Assembly: GCF_024679095.1 (NCBI RefSeq)
Contig: NC_066512.1
Location: 10,675,409 to 10,739,408, forward strand
From: Eriocheir sinensis
Lineage: Eukaryota > Arthropoda > Malacostraca > Decapoda > Varunidae
Length of the DNA: 64,000 bases
Reading direction: 5' to 3'
Within the stretch, counting starts at the first letter, position 1. The number at the start of each line of letters is the position of its first letter. Shown one piece after another: positions 40,781 to 55,093 of the stretch. The translations under genes and the position numbers were made by a program. The notes beneath the pieces were generated by a model, which saw only the letters and a list, made by a program, of their open reading frames with translations, searched no databases and was not told where the DNA came from.

Positions 40781-41215
40781 TGATGAAGGTGGTGGTGGTG
40801 GAGGTAGTAACGGTGGACCAGGGGATGGTGCTTGTAAAGGTGGTGGTGGTGGTGGTGGGGACCATGGTGGTGCAGGTGGTTATGATGGTGGAGGTAGTTA
40901 TGGTGGTGATGGTTTTCAGGGAATTGGTGGTGTGATGGCAGTGATAGTGCAAGCAATGCGAGTGATGGTGATCGTGGAGATGGTGACATTAATGATTATG
41001 ATGATGATGGCAGTAGTTGAAGTAGAAGCGGTGGTACAGAGGAGTACAAAGGAAAAGCAAATAGCAACAGACCTCATCGTCCTAACTAGGCTGTTTGTTG
41101 TTGAACTAGGCTGTTTGTTGTTGTTGCTGGTGGTGGTGGTTAATGGTGGCGGTAGTTAAATGATTGGTAATGGTGTGATGGGGCTGTCAGTGGTGGTGGA
41201 AGTTCGGTGCCGTTA
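40781..41215. repeat. Imperfect (GGT)n region containing a LINE 3'-end fragment
   Basis: GGTGGTGG-rich DNA from 40790 to about 41030 and again at 41127-41215. Between them (about 41034-41093) is a block whose AACAGACCT[GC]AT[GC]GTCCT and GGCTGTTTGT words match 51885-51912 at the LINE-C 3' side. It probably represents a severely 5'-truncated relative. Confidence 0.7.
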
Positions 41216-41284
41216 TGGTAACTGTTGTTAGAGTATTGGTGGTCTTGAAATAGGTTTCGGTTTTAAGTATAGTTGAAAATTCAA

Positions 41285-42625
<1,341 letters not shown>

Positions 42626-42688
42626 CACCTTTACCTGCCACCTGACACATTGAGGCTCGAGTCGCGCTCAAGCCACCAAAGTTTGAAT

Positions 42689-42998
42689 AGGCGGTGGCTG
42701 AGTGGTCCTAGAGGACCTCGGTTCGAGCGCCGCCCGCCGCTACAAGCTATTAAATTTCAATCATCTCCGAGTGGCCTAAGACTACCCACATGCTGCCCTT
42801 GAGATCATCTGTTAACCCGGAGTTTAGATTACCTCTCTAAAGAGGATAAAACATGAGCTTCGGGGGGCAGCATGAGCCAAGCAAGATGGCGCCACTAAAA
42901 GCACTTGCCTGCGCCATAACGGGCTAGGGCTGACCAGCAGGCTTCATTAGAAACGCCTACCAGAGCAAAATGCTAGACATAAAAAATAGAAAAAAAAC
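42689..42998 (+). mobile_element. SINE3 copy a (tRNA-derived SINE), plus strand
   Basis: The head AGGCGGTGGCTGAGTGG resembles a tRNA A-box. GGTTCGAGCGCC nearby is the B-box. The conserved body has CCGAGTGGCCTAAGACTACC, ACATGCTG, AGATGGCGCCACTA and CCTGCGCCATAACGGGCT, and the element ends in an A-rich tail. It belongs to a family with seven copies in this window and to the subfamily with TACCTCTCTAAAGAGG in the middle. Confidence 0.85.
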
Positions 42999-43030
42999 GG
43001 AAGCGGTTACTGCCCCCCTCTGAGAAAAGT

Positions 43031-43032
<2 letters not shown>

Positions 43033-43069
<37 letters not shown>
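43033..43069. repeat. (GT)n microsatellite
   Basis: About 18 GT units. Confidence 0.96.
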
Positions 43070-43863
43070 CCCCAGCTGCATCCATAGTTCGGTCCTCCGA
43101 ACTTAAAATAAACCTCTTTCCAGATGAATGCAAGCCTGCGATCACGAGTCCAGCATGTGATCAGATTGTGGGTGAATGACAATCACAAAAAGACCTAAAT
43201 CTACCAAAAAACATCCTAGGGTTCCAAATTTCATATAGAGTGGGAATACAGACCCCGGCAGAACCATTTGTACAAATCACACACACACGCACAACCCCCA
43301 CACCCCCACACCATCCTCACCCCACACTACACCTCCATGAACGTGATTTCCCCTTATACAACATTTCTTTTTACCTGCAACTATCCATTCCACTGTTTCA
43401 CACACATTGCACACACACACACACACACACATTTTCTCTCAGTTCTTCCATTTAACGTTTACCCAGTCACTGCATCTTTAACATCACCTTTTTATCCTGA
43501 CCTCAGCTTTGCCTTCTCCTGGCCCACCTACATACCCATTCCACGAAAACGACATCCCTCTTCATTCTTACCACAGCAACCATTATAAAATCAGCTCAAT
43601 CCAACCGCCTTTTGTATGAGATATTTGGTTCCCTCTCATTTCCACTTCCAACGAGGTGAGTAACCCTAACATACTTCCAGAATCATATTATATTTAATAA
43701 CAAAACGTCCCCTGCGGTCATCTTAACTATACCTGTTAACGACAACGTAATTAAACCCAGGGGGAGGCCTAGAGGTAGATATGAGAACAATTTATTATTA
43801 TTACTCAGACCGTTACCAGAATATATACGATACGATACTGGATTACACGGAAAGCGGGGTAAC
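43070..43863. other. Spacer with a short (AC)n run, nothing recognised
   Basis: AC units at about 43409-43432. No gene recognised. Confidence 0.5.
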
Positions 43864-44137
43864 TGTGTGTGTGTGTGTAATTCACCACGGCCTGATCACG
43901 AATTGGACTCGCTTTCGCCAGCAGGTACCCTCACGACGTGAGCAAGTACTCGTTATTGTCGATCTCTGGGTACTGCCAGGACCTCACACACCACACACCC
44001 CATCCCCCTTGCTCAAGGGGGGACAGTAACCACTCCTAGTCAACGGAAAGAATCCGGCCTGAGCGGGGCTCGAACCGCCCCCTGTTTGGCCGTGAAGCCT
44101 TGCAGCGCGGCGCTCTAACCGATTGAGCTACCCGAGC

Positions 44138-44138
<1 letters not shown>
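43864..44138 (-). mobile_element. SINE1: tRNA-derived SINE between (GT)n tracts
   Basis: On the minus strand the head at 44138-44045 reads GGTAGCTCAATCGGTTAGAG (A-box) and GCGGTTCGAGCCCCG (B-box), a clear tRNA-like RNA polymerase III promoter. A tRNA-unrelated body follows. The 3' end reads GGTGAATT and passes into (AC)n (plus 43864-43878). The 5' end abuts (AC)n as well (plus 44139-44180). The extra length between anticodon region and B-box argues against a functional tRNA. Confidence 0.85.

Positions 44139-44180
<42 letters not shown>
44139..44180. repeat. (GT)n, 5' flank of SINE1
   Basis: About 21 GT units beginning immediately at the tRNA-like 5' end. Confidence 0.96.
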
Positions 44181-44183
<3 letters not shown>

Positions 44184-45226
44184 GCAAGTAGGGTGGTGAG
44201 TGAAAGGTGTAGAGAGAAATATACAACCAGCGGAGGACACGCACGAGTAATTATATACTGCATCAATGTCAAGAAGCGGGAGTGGGCGTATCAATATATA
44301 AAGATAAGTCGACAATCCCGGGCTGCGCCAAGACACTCACTTTGACAACGTGTGTACGCCTTTTCCTCCATTACCACTTCCCTTTCTTTCTTAATCCTTT
44401 ATTTTCTTCTCACCCCACTTCTTGTTTAATAGCTTCATCCTTTTCTTTCTTATCCCTTTTTCATTTCTCCCATCCATCCATCTCTGTTTTTATTTACTTT
44501 CTCCTTAATCCCTTCGTCTATCTCTTTCTTTCTTCCTTTTCGGCCTCTCCTGTTAAATTCATCTAGCTGTTTTTTTCATACTCCTTCTTCCTCAGTCTAT
44601 TTATCTCTTTGTAACTTCGTCCTTTCCTCCCCTTCCTTCCTACTCGCCGGTACATTGCACATCCATCCGTCTTGCCCCAACATTCTCTCACTCCGGAAAC
44701 ATAATTAATTAACTTGTTTCCAACCTCTGGCCTCTTCCTCCTCCTCCTCCTCCTCCCCCTCTGGTACTTATCCTAACCCTCCTTCTTCTGGTTCTCATTC
44801 TCAACTTATCCTCACTCACTCATTTTCCTCCTCCTTGTTCTCCTTATCGGCCTCATCCTTCTTTTTTCCTCTTCCATAACTTTGTGTCCTTCCGCTTGTG
44901 TTTATCCTCCTTGTCACTTCCCTTCCTGGTCAAAGTTTTCCCCGCTTCCTTCTCATACTTCTTCATCTTGACAAGTTTCCTTTCCACTACGGGTCAGGGT
45001 AGCGGGCCATTACCTGTCCAATTCTACCTGTTTTTTGTCCTTGTTTTGCGTTCTTGTCGTGAGATCTGTAAGATTTTGGTACGGTGTCTATTTGATTCAT
45101 TACTATTTATATTTCTTTCCTTTACCTTTTAGTGAGTGAAGTATTTCTCATCCGTAGCAGAGTGAAGGACAGGAAAAGAGAGACAACTGGCTACATATTC
45201 TTTTGCTCTGTTGGTATCTTTGAGGA
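44181..45226. other. Pyrimidine-rich spacer, nothing recognised
   Basis: TTCC/CTCC-rich from about 44350 to 44990. No supported gene. Confidence 0.5.
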
Positions 45227-45541
45227 TTTTTTTACGTCGCGGCCTATTGCGCCGGTAGGCTTCTTCCCGGTGGGGCCTGATGGTCGGCCCAGCCCGTTCT
45301 GGCGCAGGCGAGTGTTTTATAGTGGCGCCATCTTGCATTGGCTCATGCTGCCCTCCCGGAGCTCATCTTTAATCCTAGAATCTAGAGTCCGGATTGATAG
45401 GTGGTCTTCTGGACAGCATGTGGGTAGTTTTAAGCCACTCGGCGGCGGCTGAAAAATCCCAGCTTGGTGGCACCGAGCGGGGATTGAACTCGCGTCCTCC
45501 TGAACGCGGGGACGTCACTCTGCCGACTCACCCACCGCCTA
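45227..45541 (-). mobile_element. SINE3 copy b, minus strand
   Basis: Poly-T at 45227-45233 (the A tail in sense), then ACGTCGCGGCC and the body words GCGCCATCTTGCATTGGCTC and GCATGTGGGTAGTTTTAAGC, ending in the tRNA-like head (sense AGGCGGTGGGTGAGTC, with GAGTTCAATCCCC as B-box). It is a full-length copy of the subfamily with the GATTCTAGGATTAAAGATGA segment. Confidence 0.88.
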
Positions 45542-45559
45542 CCCATGGTATGCATGTGT

Positions 45560-47496
<1,937 letters not shown>

Positions 47497-47601
47497 TATA
47501 CTCCTCATTCATTGTTGTAACTTCACAACTCCAAAAATAACTTCACAAAAATCGACAGGGGCATAATTCTGGTCATTTATTTCCCCGCCTTTTGAATAGT
47601 G

Positions 47602-47930
47602 TTTTTTTTTTACGTTTTCGCCTATGGCGCCGGTAGGCTCTCTTAGTGGGGCCTGGTGGTCGGTCCAAGCCCGTTATGGCGCAGGCAATTTTTTTTTTTT
47701 TATAGCGGTGCCATTTTGCTTGGCTCATGCTGCCCCCGGAGCTCATCTTTGAACCTCTTTTATAGAGAAGCTAGAATCCGGGTTGATGGGTGGTGTTCAC
47801 GACAGCATGTGGGTAGTCTTAGGCCACTCGGCGATGACTAAAAAATTGCCAGAATGTTTGCAGCGCGGACGGGACGCGAACCAGCGTCACCATGGTTGCT
47901 GTGCTCGCGAGCTGACCGCTCAGCCTATTC
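47602..47930 (-). mobile_element. SINE3 copy c, minus strand, diverged
   Basis: Poly-T 47602-47611, then CGCCTATGGCGCCGGTAGGC, GGCGCAGGC, a T10-expanded segment, and GCATGTGGGTAGTCTTAGGC. The tRNA-like head is more diverged than in the other copies. Confidence 0.82.
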
Positions 47931-47939
47931 TTTACATCT

Positions 47940-49639
47940 AGTAAAAAAAATCCCATTTTGTTTCATTGTCACCATTATTTTTTTCTTTAGATAATAAACG
48001 CAGCATCGAATTAATCTCTTCGCGTAAAAACAAATATAACAATATATAGTTTTCCATCACAGCGACCTTGAAATACGCTTGCTTCACTCTTTGTATAATT
48101 TCTTTATATATTTCCGAGTGTCTTCCTCTTGCCCCACGTATCCTGCATGACGCCGCGCCTCAAAGAGCAGCCCCGAAAGTGATTACCAGATATTCAGTAA
48201 ATAAATAAATCTGTTTTAACATTTCATTGTTTTCGATGTGTGTCTGTTAAGCCCATGGCGGTGCTATCTCACGTGGGTAGGTCCAGATGAAACTCCCGAA
48301 GGTAGTGGCTGCTTGTCACAATGGTCAGTTTTTTTTTAAACCAAAACGCCTTTTAATAAGGCATATGCTAAGAAACAGTACAATAATTTATTTTTGACAC
48401 TAAAAATAACAAATCCAAAGAACATATACGATAACAAATTTATCTACATTCGTTTACTTGCGACTTGCAAAACCAGGGGAATCATTTTGTTATGTATCGC
48501 TAATGGTCCTGTCTATAAGTGTTGTCTACCACGAAATGTGAGTAGTGATTTTTTGTTTAGACTTCTCGATGTCTGGTTTTTGTTAGTCTTCTGTCCCTTG
48601 ATTTGTGCGCTCTGATGTTGCTTTTAGTTGGAAGAGATGAATAATTCCCAATCTATTCTGGAACCACAACAGTAATGAAACCTCTATGCTCAGTGGGCAG
48701 TCAAATCGTTGAAAAAAGAATAATGAAGTAAATAATGAGTCCATCAATAAATCAAAAAGGTGGCCAATCAAATATTCAATTATCTCGTCCCAAATTAAAC
48801 TTCTCATTTCGATCAAAGTACATTTCAATTTGTTTGGTATCTTGCCATTTTGATAACTTTTATTTCATCACCCGGAATCAAATACATAAGTCAGAGGCTA
48901 TGCAGCGTATTGCCTTCATGACCTTTCCTGCCAAACAACACTCGGTAGTGGTTCTATGCTGGCATTTCCTATTCTGCCTCGTTCAATACATTTCACTCCT
49001 GTATTGTCGTCATTCGTAGACACTTATACTTACATTGCTGTATACAGTTTCCTACACAGATTGGTAAGTAACCTCAATGTATCCTCCATAACATTACATT
49101 TGTTTCCAACTCTTTCTTTTTTTTTACTTATGAGCATTTCGTACTTGAGGGGTGATTTTCGCTATTTATAGTAGTATTTTACAGTTTTGCACTTTTGAGG
49201 ATTGTAGTTATTTTGTATTTATCTTTTTATTTTTTTCTATCATGGTATGCCCTACTCACATGTTTCTAGAAATAACTCTTCAGCTTCATTATCTCTTCTG
49301 AGCAGGGTTCTTCAAACTTTCATACAAAGCACGCCCTGCACCTTGAACGAGAACTCTTCTCTTAGCTCTTGTGGATTTTTTTTTTCTTTTTTTTTTTTTT
49401 TTTACTTGTTCATGTCACTGTCAAACCGTTTGATGGCTTTCCTGTAGACCTGGAATAAATCTCCCCCCTCCCCCCGATTTAAAACTACATAAAACTAGAC
49501 ATTGGACACTCTAACGAGTGCAAACCGCCCGCTGCCAACAACCTCTGGTCGGACTACTCAAAATGTGAAAATATGAAATTAAGTCTTGGGCGAGGTCCTG
49601 CTCCGTTTCACCTCTCAAAACTCGTGCCAATTTTATTTT
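47940..49639. other. AT-rich spacer, nothing recognised
   Basis: No supported gene or repeat family. T-rich stretches at 48328-48340 and 49378-49403. Confidence 0.45.
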
Positions 49640-49674
49640 TGACCTCGGTAACCTCGACCTTTGACCTTTGACCT
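49640..49674 (-). promoter_or_regulatory. Cluster of AGGTCA half-sites in DR1 spacing
   Basis: The plus strand carries TGACCT at 49640, CGACCT at 49655, TGACCT at 49662 and TGACCT at 49669. The last three are spaced by one base each. This is the direct-repeat-1 layout bound by RXR/USP-, HNF4- and COUP-type nuclear receptors. Whether it is used is unknown. Similar GACCTTTGACCTTGAAAA words also occur inside invertebrate repeats. Confidence 0.55.
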
Positions 49675-50455
49675 TGAAAATCGAACTTGTCCTGTGTGGG
49701 GCCATTTGTGGTCCACCTATTAAGTTTCAACATCCTAGTTGTAATGGTTCAAAAGTTCCTTATGTGTCTTCATATACCCACTGCACGTGACTAAGTTTTT
49801 ACTGGGGAGATTTTTATATCAACTACTCATAGAATCATCATTATAAATCCACATTGGCAACTGTGAAATTCTGCGTCCAAACTCTCAAAATAGCATGTTG
49901 CAATAAGAGACAAAGGTCGCCTGATATGCTACGACGAGAGAGAGGCAGATTTACTACCCCAAAGAGAGTCCAATCGATATAAACAATCAAAGCTTGGATG
50001 TATTCTAAGCATAAGTTGGAAATCCTCCAAAATCCAACGTTAACAACTCTGCCACGGAGACAGCATCGAAGAAGGATCAGAGTCACATTCACGACGGGAG
50101 GGAGGGAAGGCCAGCGTTCCGGTAAAGGGTAATTGAGTCCCAGCCACCATAACTATTGATCTGTGATGGTCGGCTGCCGAAGTAAGCCCAAGAACAAGTA
50201 CAGATCCGCAGAGAGAGGAAAGCCCCAAATGGTGGACTTATAATTCTGCCTCGATGGTCATTAGGCATAACGACAGATTTCATTATTTTTATCGGCGTTG
50301 CAGTCGCCGATCAACAGATTGTCCATCTTCTTGTTGTTGTTGTTCTCTTGAAGTTGTTTTCCTGGCTTACCTATGCATTGTAGACATGACATTGTATAAT
50401 AACATTTGTTAGCCCTGATGAACCCTATAACATGGCATTATAAACAGATTCAGCA
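49675..50455. other. Spacer, nothing recognised
   Basis: No supported gene or repeat family. Confidence 0.45.
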
Positions 50456-50583
50456 TTTTTTTTTTTTTTTTTTTTTTTTTTGCGTCTTGGCCTATGGCGC
50501 CAGTAGGCTTTCACAGTAGGGCCTGATGGTCGGACCTAGCCCGTTGTGGCGCAGGCAAGTGTTTATAGTGGCGCCATCTTTAC
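50456..50583 (-). mobile_element. SINE3 copy d, 3'-end fragment
   Basis: 26 T, then CGTCTTGGCCTATGGCGCCA and GATGGTCGGACCTAGCCCG, ending at GTGGCGCCATCTT. Only the 3' third (sense) is present. The tRNA head is lost, as in a 5'-truncated retroposition. Confidence 0.85.
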
Positions 50584-51134
50584 TTTTCAGCATTTTCCAT
50601 TTTAGACCCCTAATTGCATAATATAAATTGTTGGGGGTGTGTTGGAGGGTCATGCGACGCCGATCTAGCACAGTTTTTGTGCTATTAACACTTGTTTTTT
50701 TCATTCAATTCCCTGGCGAGACAAAAATTCTACATTAATGTTTTTATTCTGAGAAGTCTGCTTCACGGAACTACTCAGAGGAGAAAGATTTGTTTCTGGC
50801 ACCTTAACATTTGGAATACTGCGACTCACACTACTTGTACACGTATTGGCTGGAAGAGCTTAATTTAATGGACAGTTCAGTGAAAATTAGAAAATGCATT
50901 AATTACTGAGATACATAGTGATACAAATGAAATACTAAGTACCTGGAGACTGTTGAGTTTGATCAGCCACTAATGCCCTTGTGGAAAATAAATATTATGT
51001 CCAACCTTTGAGAAGATTATATATTAGTTAAAAAGATGTAGCAAATTATACATGCGATGACATGCGTGTAAATGTAAATAAAATAAAATAAAAACATCAG
51101 ACATATATGACTGTTATCCTGTTTGTCGTCCTGT
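50584..51134. other. AT-rich spacer, nothing recognised
   Basis: Ends with an AAATAAAATAAAATAAAAAC tail-like sequence at about 51074-51093. Confidence 0.45.
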
Positions 51135-51141
51135 GTGCGTG

Positions 51142-51186
<45 letters not shown>
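51135..51186. repeat. (GT)n microsatellite
   Basis: About 25 GT units with two CGTG breaks near its start. Confidence 0.96.
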
Positions 51187-51188
<2 letters not shown>

Positions 51189-51757
51189 AGTTTATTGATT
51201 TCCCTTGGTGACGGTCCTTTACGCCTGGGTTACCTTGTGTTCAGCTTATCCGGAGAAAGAGCAGTAACGAACAAGGAAGGACGAGGAAGAGAGTTTTAAA
51301 AAGGAGAACGAGCGGAGGGAAGAAGATGCCCAGAAGAAGACGAGAGAAAACTGAGGAGGAGGAGGAAGAGCATGTGAAGGAGAGCCATGGAGAGAAGTAG
51401 GAAGGAAAAGGAAGGAAAAAAAAAACTAGGAAACCGAGCAGGAGGAGGAGAACGATAGGATAAACTTGACAAATAAAGGGAAAGCATGGAGACAAGAAAA
51501 AAAATAACTAGGATGATAGGAGAATGAATGAGAAGGCCGCAGGCTTGCTTATCCAGACAGTAAGTAATAAAAACATTTTGTAAAGAAAAGGAAGTTAAAA
51601 AGGGACGACCAGCATGTACCTAAACTTCAAGTGTGGACAGATCGCAGTCTCGCCAAACACCATTGATTACAGGAGAGGCAGACGGATGGCAGAGTTGATT
51701 AGACGCTTGGTTAGGTTGCGTGAGTAAAGGTGACGGTGAATAATGTGCTTGCAAAGG

Positions 51758-51840
51758 AGGAGGAGGAAAAGAAGGAGGAGGTGGAGGAGAAAGGAGAGGG
51801 AGAGGAGGAGGAGGAGGAGGAGGAGGAGGAGGAGGAGGAG
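51758..51840. repeat. (GGA)n tract, 3' flank of LINE-C
   Basis: Imperfect GGAGGAAAAGAAGGAGG, then nearly pure GGA/GAG to 51840. On the sense strand of LINE-C this is TCC. Confidence 0.93.
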
Positions 51841-52140
51841 AAACACAAAGGAAAGGAACACAAAGAAAGAAAAAACAACAGCAGACCTGATGGTCCTTAC
51901 GAGGCTGTTTGTGACAAGCTACACTAACTATCTAAGGTGGAAGATAAAGAACAGCAAATGCGAGGGCTCCTCCCCACCTCCCCATCACTCCAGCCAAAGC
52001 TGGCAGGAATGGAAAAAAAGCCGCATGGAAAAACTGCATGGAAATTATGTAGGAAAGAGGAAAGAACTACCATTACTGCTACCACTAACCGGGCGATAAA
52101 AAAGGACAAGGACACCAGAATTCGAAAGAACTTTACGTTA

Positions 52141-54391
52141 TTACGACAATGAGTAAAATCTTGGTTGCTGGTTGGATTCAAAATACTTGTCTCATCTATT
52201 CTTGAAGGCCGTAACTGTTGTACTATCAACGGCATCACAGGGTAGAGAATTCCAAACATTAACAACTCGATTGAAAAAGAAGTGTTTGGCTTCGTGAGAC
52301 GAGAATATTTTACCACTAATCTTGAAATTGTCATTTTTTTCTTGTTCTATTTGATCTATCAATTGTAATGTAATCTCCCGCATTAATATCACTGAATCCT
52401 TTAAACATTTTAAACACTTCTATTAGATCGCCTCGCATTCTTCGTTTTGATAGGCTGAATAAATTTACTTCTTTAAGTCTTTGTTTATAAAATAAATTTC
52501 TCAAGCTATGAATCATTTTTGTTATTCTCCGTTGAACCCGTTCAAACATTTCTTCGTCTTTTCTGTTATAGGGATACCAAAACTGTACACAATACTCTAG
52601 ATGGGGTCGAGCCAGCAAATTATACAGTTTTAATATTACTTTTTCCGATTTAATGTTAAAGACTCGTCCGATGAAGCCAACCAATTTGTTTGCGGCTGTA
52701 TCTACCCCAAAACATTGCTGACTGGACTTTAAATCGCTTGATATAGTAATTCCAAGATCCTTTTCTTTACTTACTGCAGAAAGTTGTTGGCCATTCATAA
52801 TGTACTGAACGCGATTGTTATTGTTTCCGATGTGTAACACTTTACATTTGTCAAGGTTAAATTTCATTTGCCATTGATTGGCCCGACGTGCAAGTCGATC
52901 TAGATCTGATTGTAAAGCTTCTTCGTCGAGTGCCGTAGTTACCTTATTACCGATTTTTGTGTCATTAGCAAATTTTGATATTTTGCATGTGAGGCCATCA
53001 TCGATATCATTATCATAAATTAAGAAGAGCATAGGAGCAAGCACTGATCCTTAAGGTACCCCGCTTCTGACATCGTGCCAGTTAGATGAAACACCGTTTA
53101 GAACTATTCTTGGTTTCCGCTCAGAGAGCCAGTCCACAAGCTAATTGTGAATGTTACCCGAGATACTGTGCGCCAATAGTTTACTGAGCAATCGTTGATG
53201 GGGGACCTTATCAAATGCCTTTTGAAAATCCAGATATATGATATCTACTGATATGCTTTTATCGAACACCTCAAAAATATAATGAAAAAATCAAGTTAGT
53301 TAGTTAAACACGAACGTTTACTACGGAAACCATGTTGCAAATTATTTATTATATTATTTTCTTCGAAGAATTTCACCATATTGTCGCGAATGAAAGTCTG
53401 CATTAACTTACAAACAATAGATGTCAGGCTAATTGGTCGATAGTTTCCTGGATGAGACTTGCCCTCGTTTTTTTTTTTTTTTTTTTTAATTGGTATGACA
53501 TTTGCTAGTGTTCAATCCGACGGAACTTTTCCAGCTGTTAAAGATCTATTGAATAAGATAGAGAGCGGTTTACAAATTTGATGTTTGAATTTTTTTTAAA
53601 CTCTAGGGGTAATTTTGTCTGGACCAGGAGCTTTGCTTACTTTAATCTTTTCAAGTGAGCGTATAATGTCACTTTCTACGATGAGCACGCCATTTAAAAT
53701 CTTTTCGGTTGTTCTAACCTCCAGCGGTTGAGGTGATAAACAATGTTTGTCGGAAAATAAAGATGCGAAAAAGTTATTTAGGATTGTAGCCATTTCATTT
53801 CCATCGTTCGTGTGGTTACCATTTTCATTAGCAAGCGGTCCGATACTACAAGTGAGTGACTTTTTATTATTTACATACCTAAAAAATTCTTAGGATTAGA
53901 TTTACTTATTTCCTCTATATATTCTTCAAGATTTTTCTTGCTTCGTGTTATGAATTTATTGGTTTCGCGGTGAATTCTGTCCAACTCTAGTTTGTCAGCC
54001 TCACTCTGGGTTGATATGTATCTACTGTATAATAGTTGAACGTCTGTTACGATAGGGTACGCATATGCTTATGGCATTGTTCAATATTGTGGTGAAGGCC
54101 TCCTACGATTTATCAATATATGTTTCCGTCGAAATTACAGTCGGTCAGAATTATTTAAAACTGATCGGCGTCTTACGAAATTCGCTCTCTGATAATCTGG
54201 CACCTTTTCTTTACTAGCAATTACTTTATTTTCATTGATCTTGATGCTGAATGTGATTATTCGGTGATCGCTAAAACTAAAAACTGGACCGACATTTACT
54301 TCGTTAACTGGATCAGCTGTCGTTGAAAAGATAAGGTCAAATATATTATTTTCTTGAGTCAGTTCTTGAACGCGTTTATGTAAATCACTTT
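52141..54391 (-). pseudogene. LINE-C reverse transcriptase region, decayed
   Basis: RT homology is spread over several frames. KAPGPDKITPRV is at about 53620 (in 53793-53596). Motif A, IIYLDFQKAFDKVPHQRL, is near 53215. 53044-52331 carries LAPMLFLIY, the box FANDTKIGNKV (near 52970), KFNLDKCKVLHIG, LGITISSDLKSSQQC, LARPHLEYCVQFWYP, ERVQRRITKMIHSLRNL, LSKRRMRGDLIEVFKMFKGF and the C-terminal VVNVWNSLP (52392-52192). The last 16 codons lie beyond one in-frame TGA. The first catalytic Asp of FADD is Asn. The C-terminal half is strikingly like LINE-D, so the two are relatives. Confidence 0.85.
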
Positions 54392-55093
54392 CTATAAATT
54401 TGTGTACAGGCCGAACCCTGTATGAGAGTTCAACGGTTCGCCCCATCTTTTCACTGGCAAGTTAAAGTCCCCCACAATTACTGCCTCGCAACTGCTACTT
54501 GTTTCTAATATTAATTCACTTAACGCGTGGTCGATATCAAGAGTCTGCCCTGGCGGTCTATAGATTAGTCCAACTACTATTTTACGAGACTTATTTTTAA
54601 TTTCAGAGAAGATCATGTCCACATTGGTAATAATATATGTTTTCATGGATACTGGATGGAGAGAGTTGTGGATATATAAGATAATGCCTCCACCCTGTTT
54701 GTTATCTCTTTCGTGACTAAAAATCTTATAACCCGGTAATCTATATTCCGCAATGAAATCTCTATTTGAAGTGTCTATCCAAGATTCTGTAACTCCGATG
54801 ATGTGATAATGATTTGTAGCTGCGAGTGCTTCTAAGTCTTCAAATTTGTTACGTAGGCTACGAGCGTTTATATAGCAAGCTTTAATGTGATTCGAGTCGG
54901 GGGTTGCGCGGGTTGAAAGCTCCCTCAGCTGTGGAGCTGCTGTTGTTCTCACCTTGGCGGTTTTTGGCTTTCGTAGAGCCAGTTGGTCACAGAGCAGGCT
55001 CCCGCAACGGGCGGCTCCAACAGGGTTTAAGTGGATGCCATCGGCAAGGGACAAGTCCGAATCGTAGTAAAAATTGTTCCACAAGTTAGCCAA
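54135..55093 (-). pseudogene. LINE-C esterase C-terminus fused in frame to endonuclease
   Basis: Frame 55093-54392 starts in the last part of the SGNH domain (LADGIHLNPVG, holding the DxxH catalytic pair). It continues without a stop through a Lys/Thr/Arg-rich linker into the endonuclease: CYINARSLRNKF, HIIGVTESWI, GGGIILYI, GLIYRPPGQ and VIVGDFNLPV. After a frameshift near 54420 the remainder (54446-54135) shows NNIFDLIFST and FSDHRIITF. Esterase and endonuclease are thus in one reading frame with no intervening stop or evident restart. In most described CR1 elements these domains are in separate ORF1 and ORF2, so this copy suggests a single-ORF layout. Confidence 0.8.

Noticed and set aside
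44045..44138. Functional tRNA gene on the minus strand
   Set aside because: A- and B-boxes are present, but the region between anticodon arm and T arm is too long and a SINE body follows.
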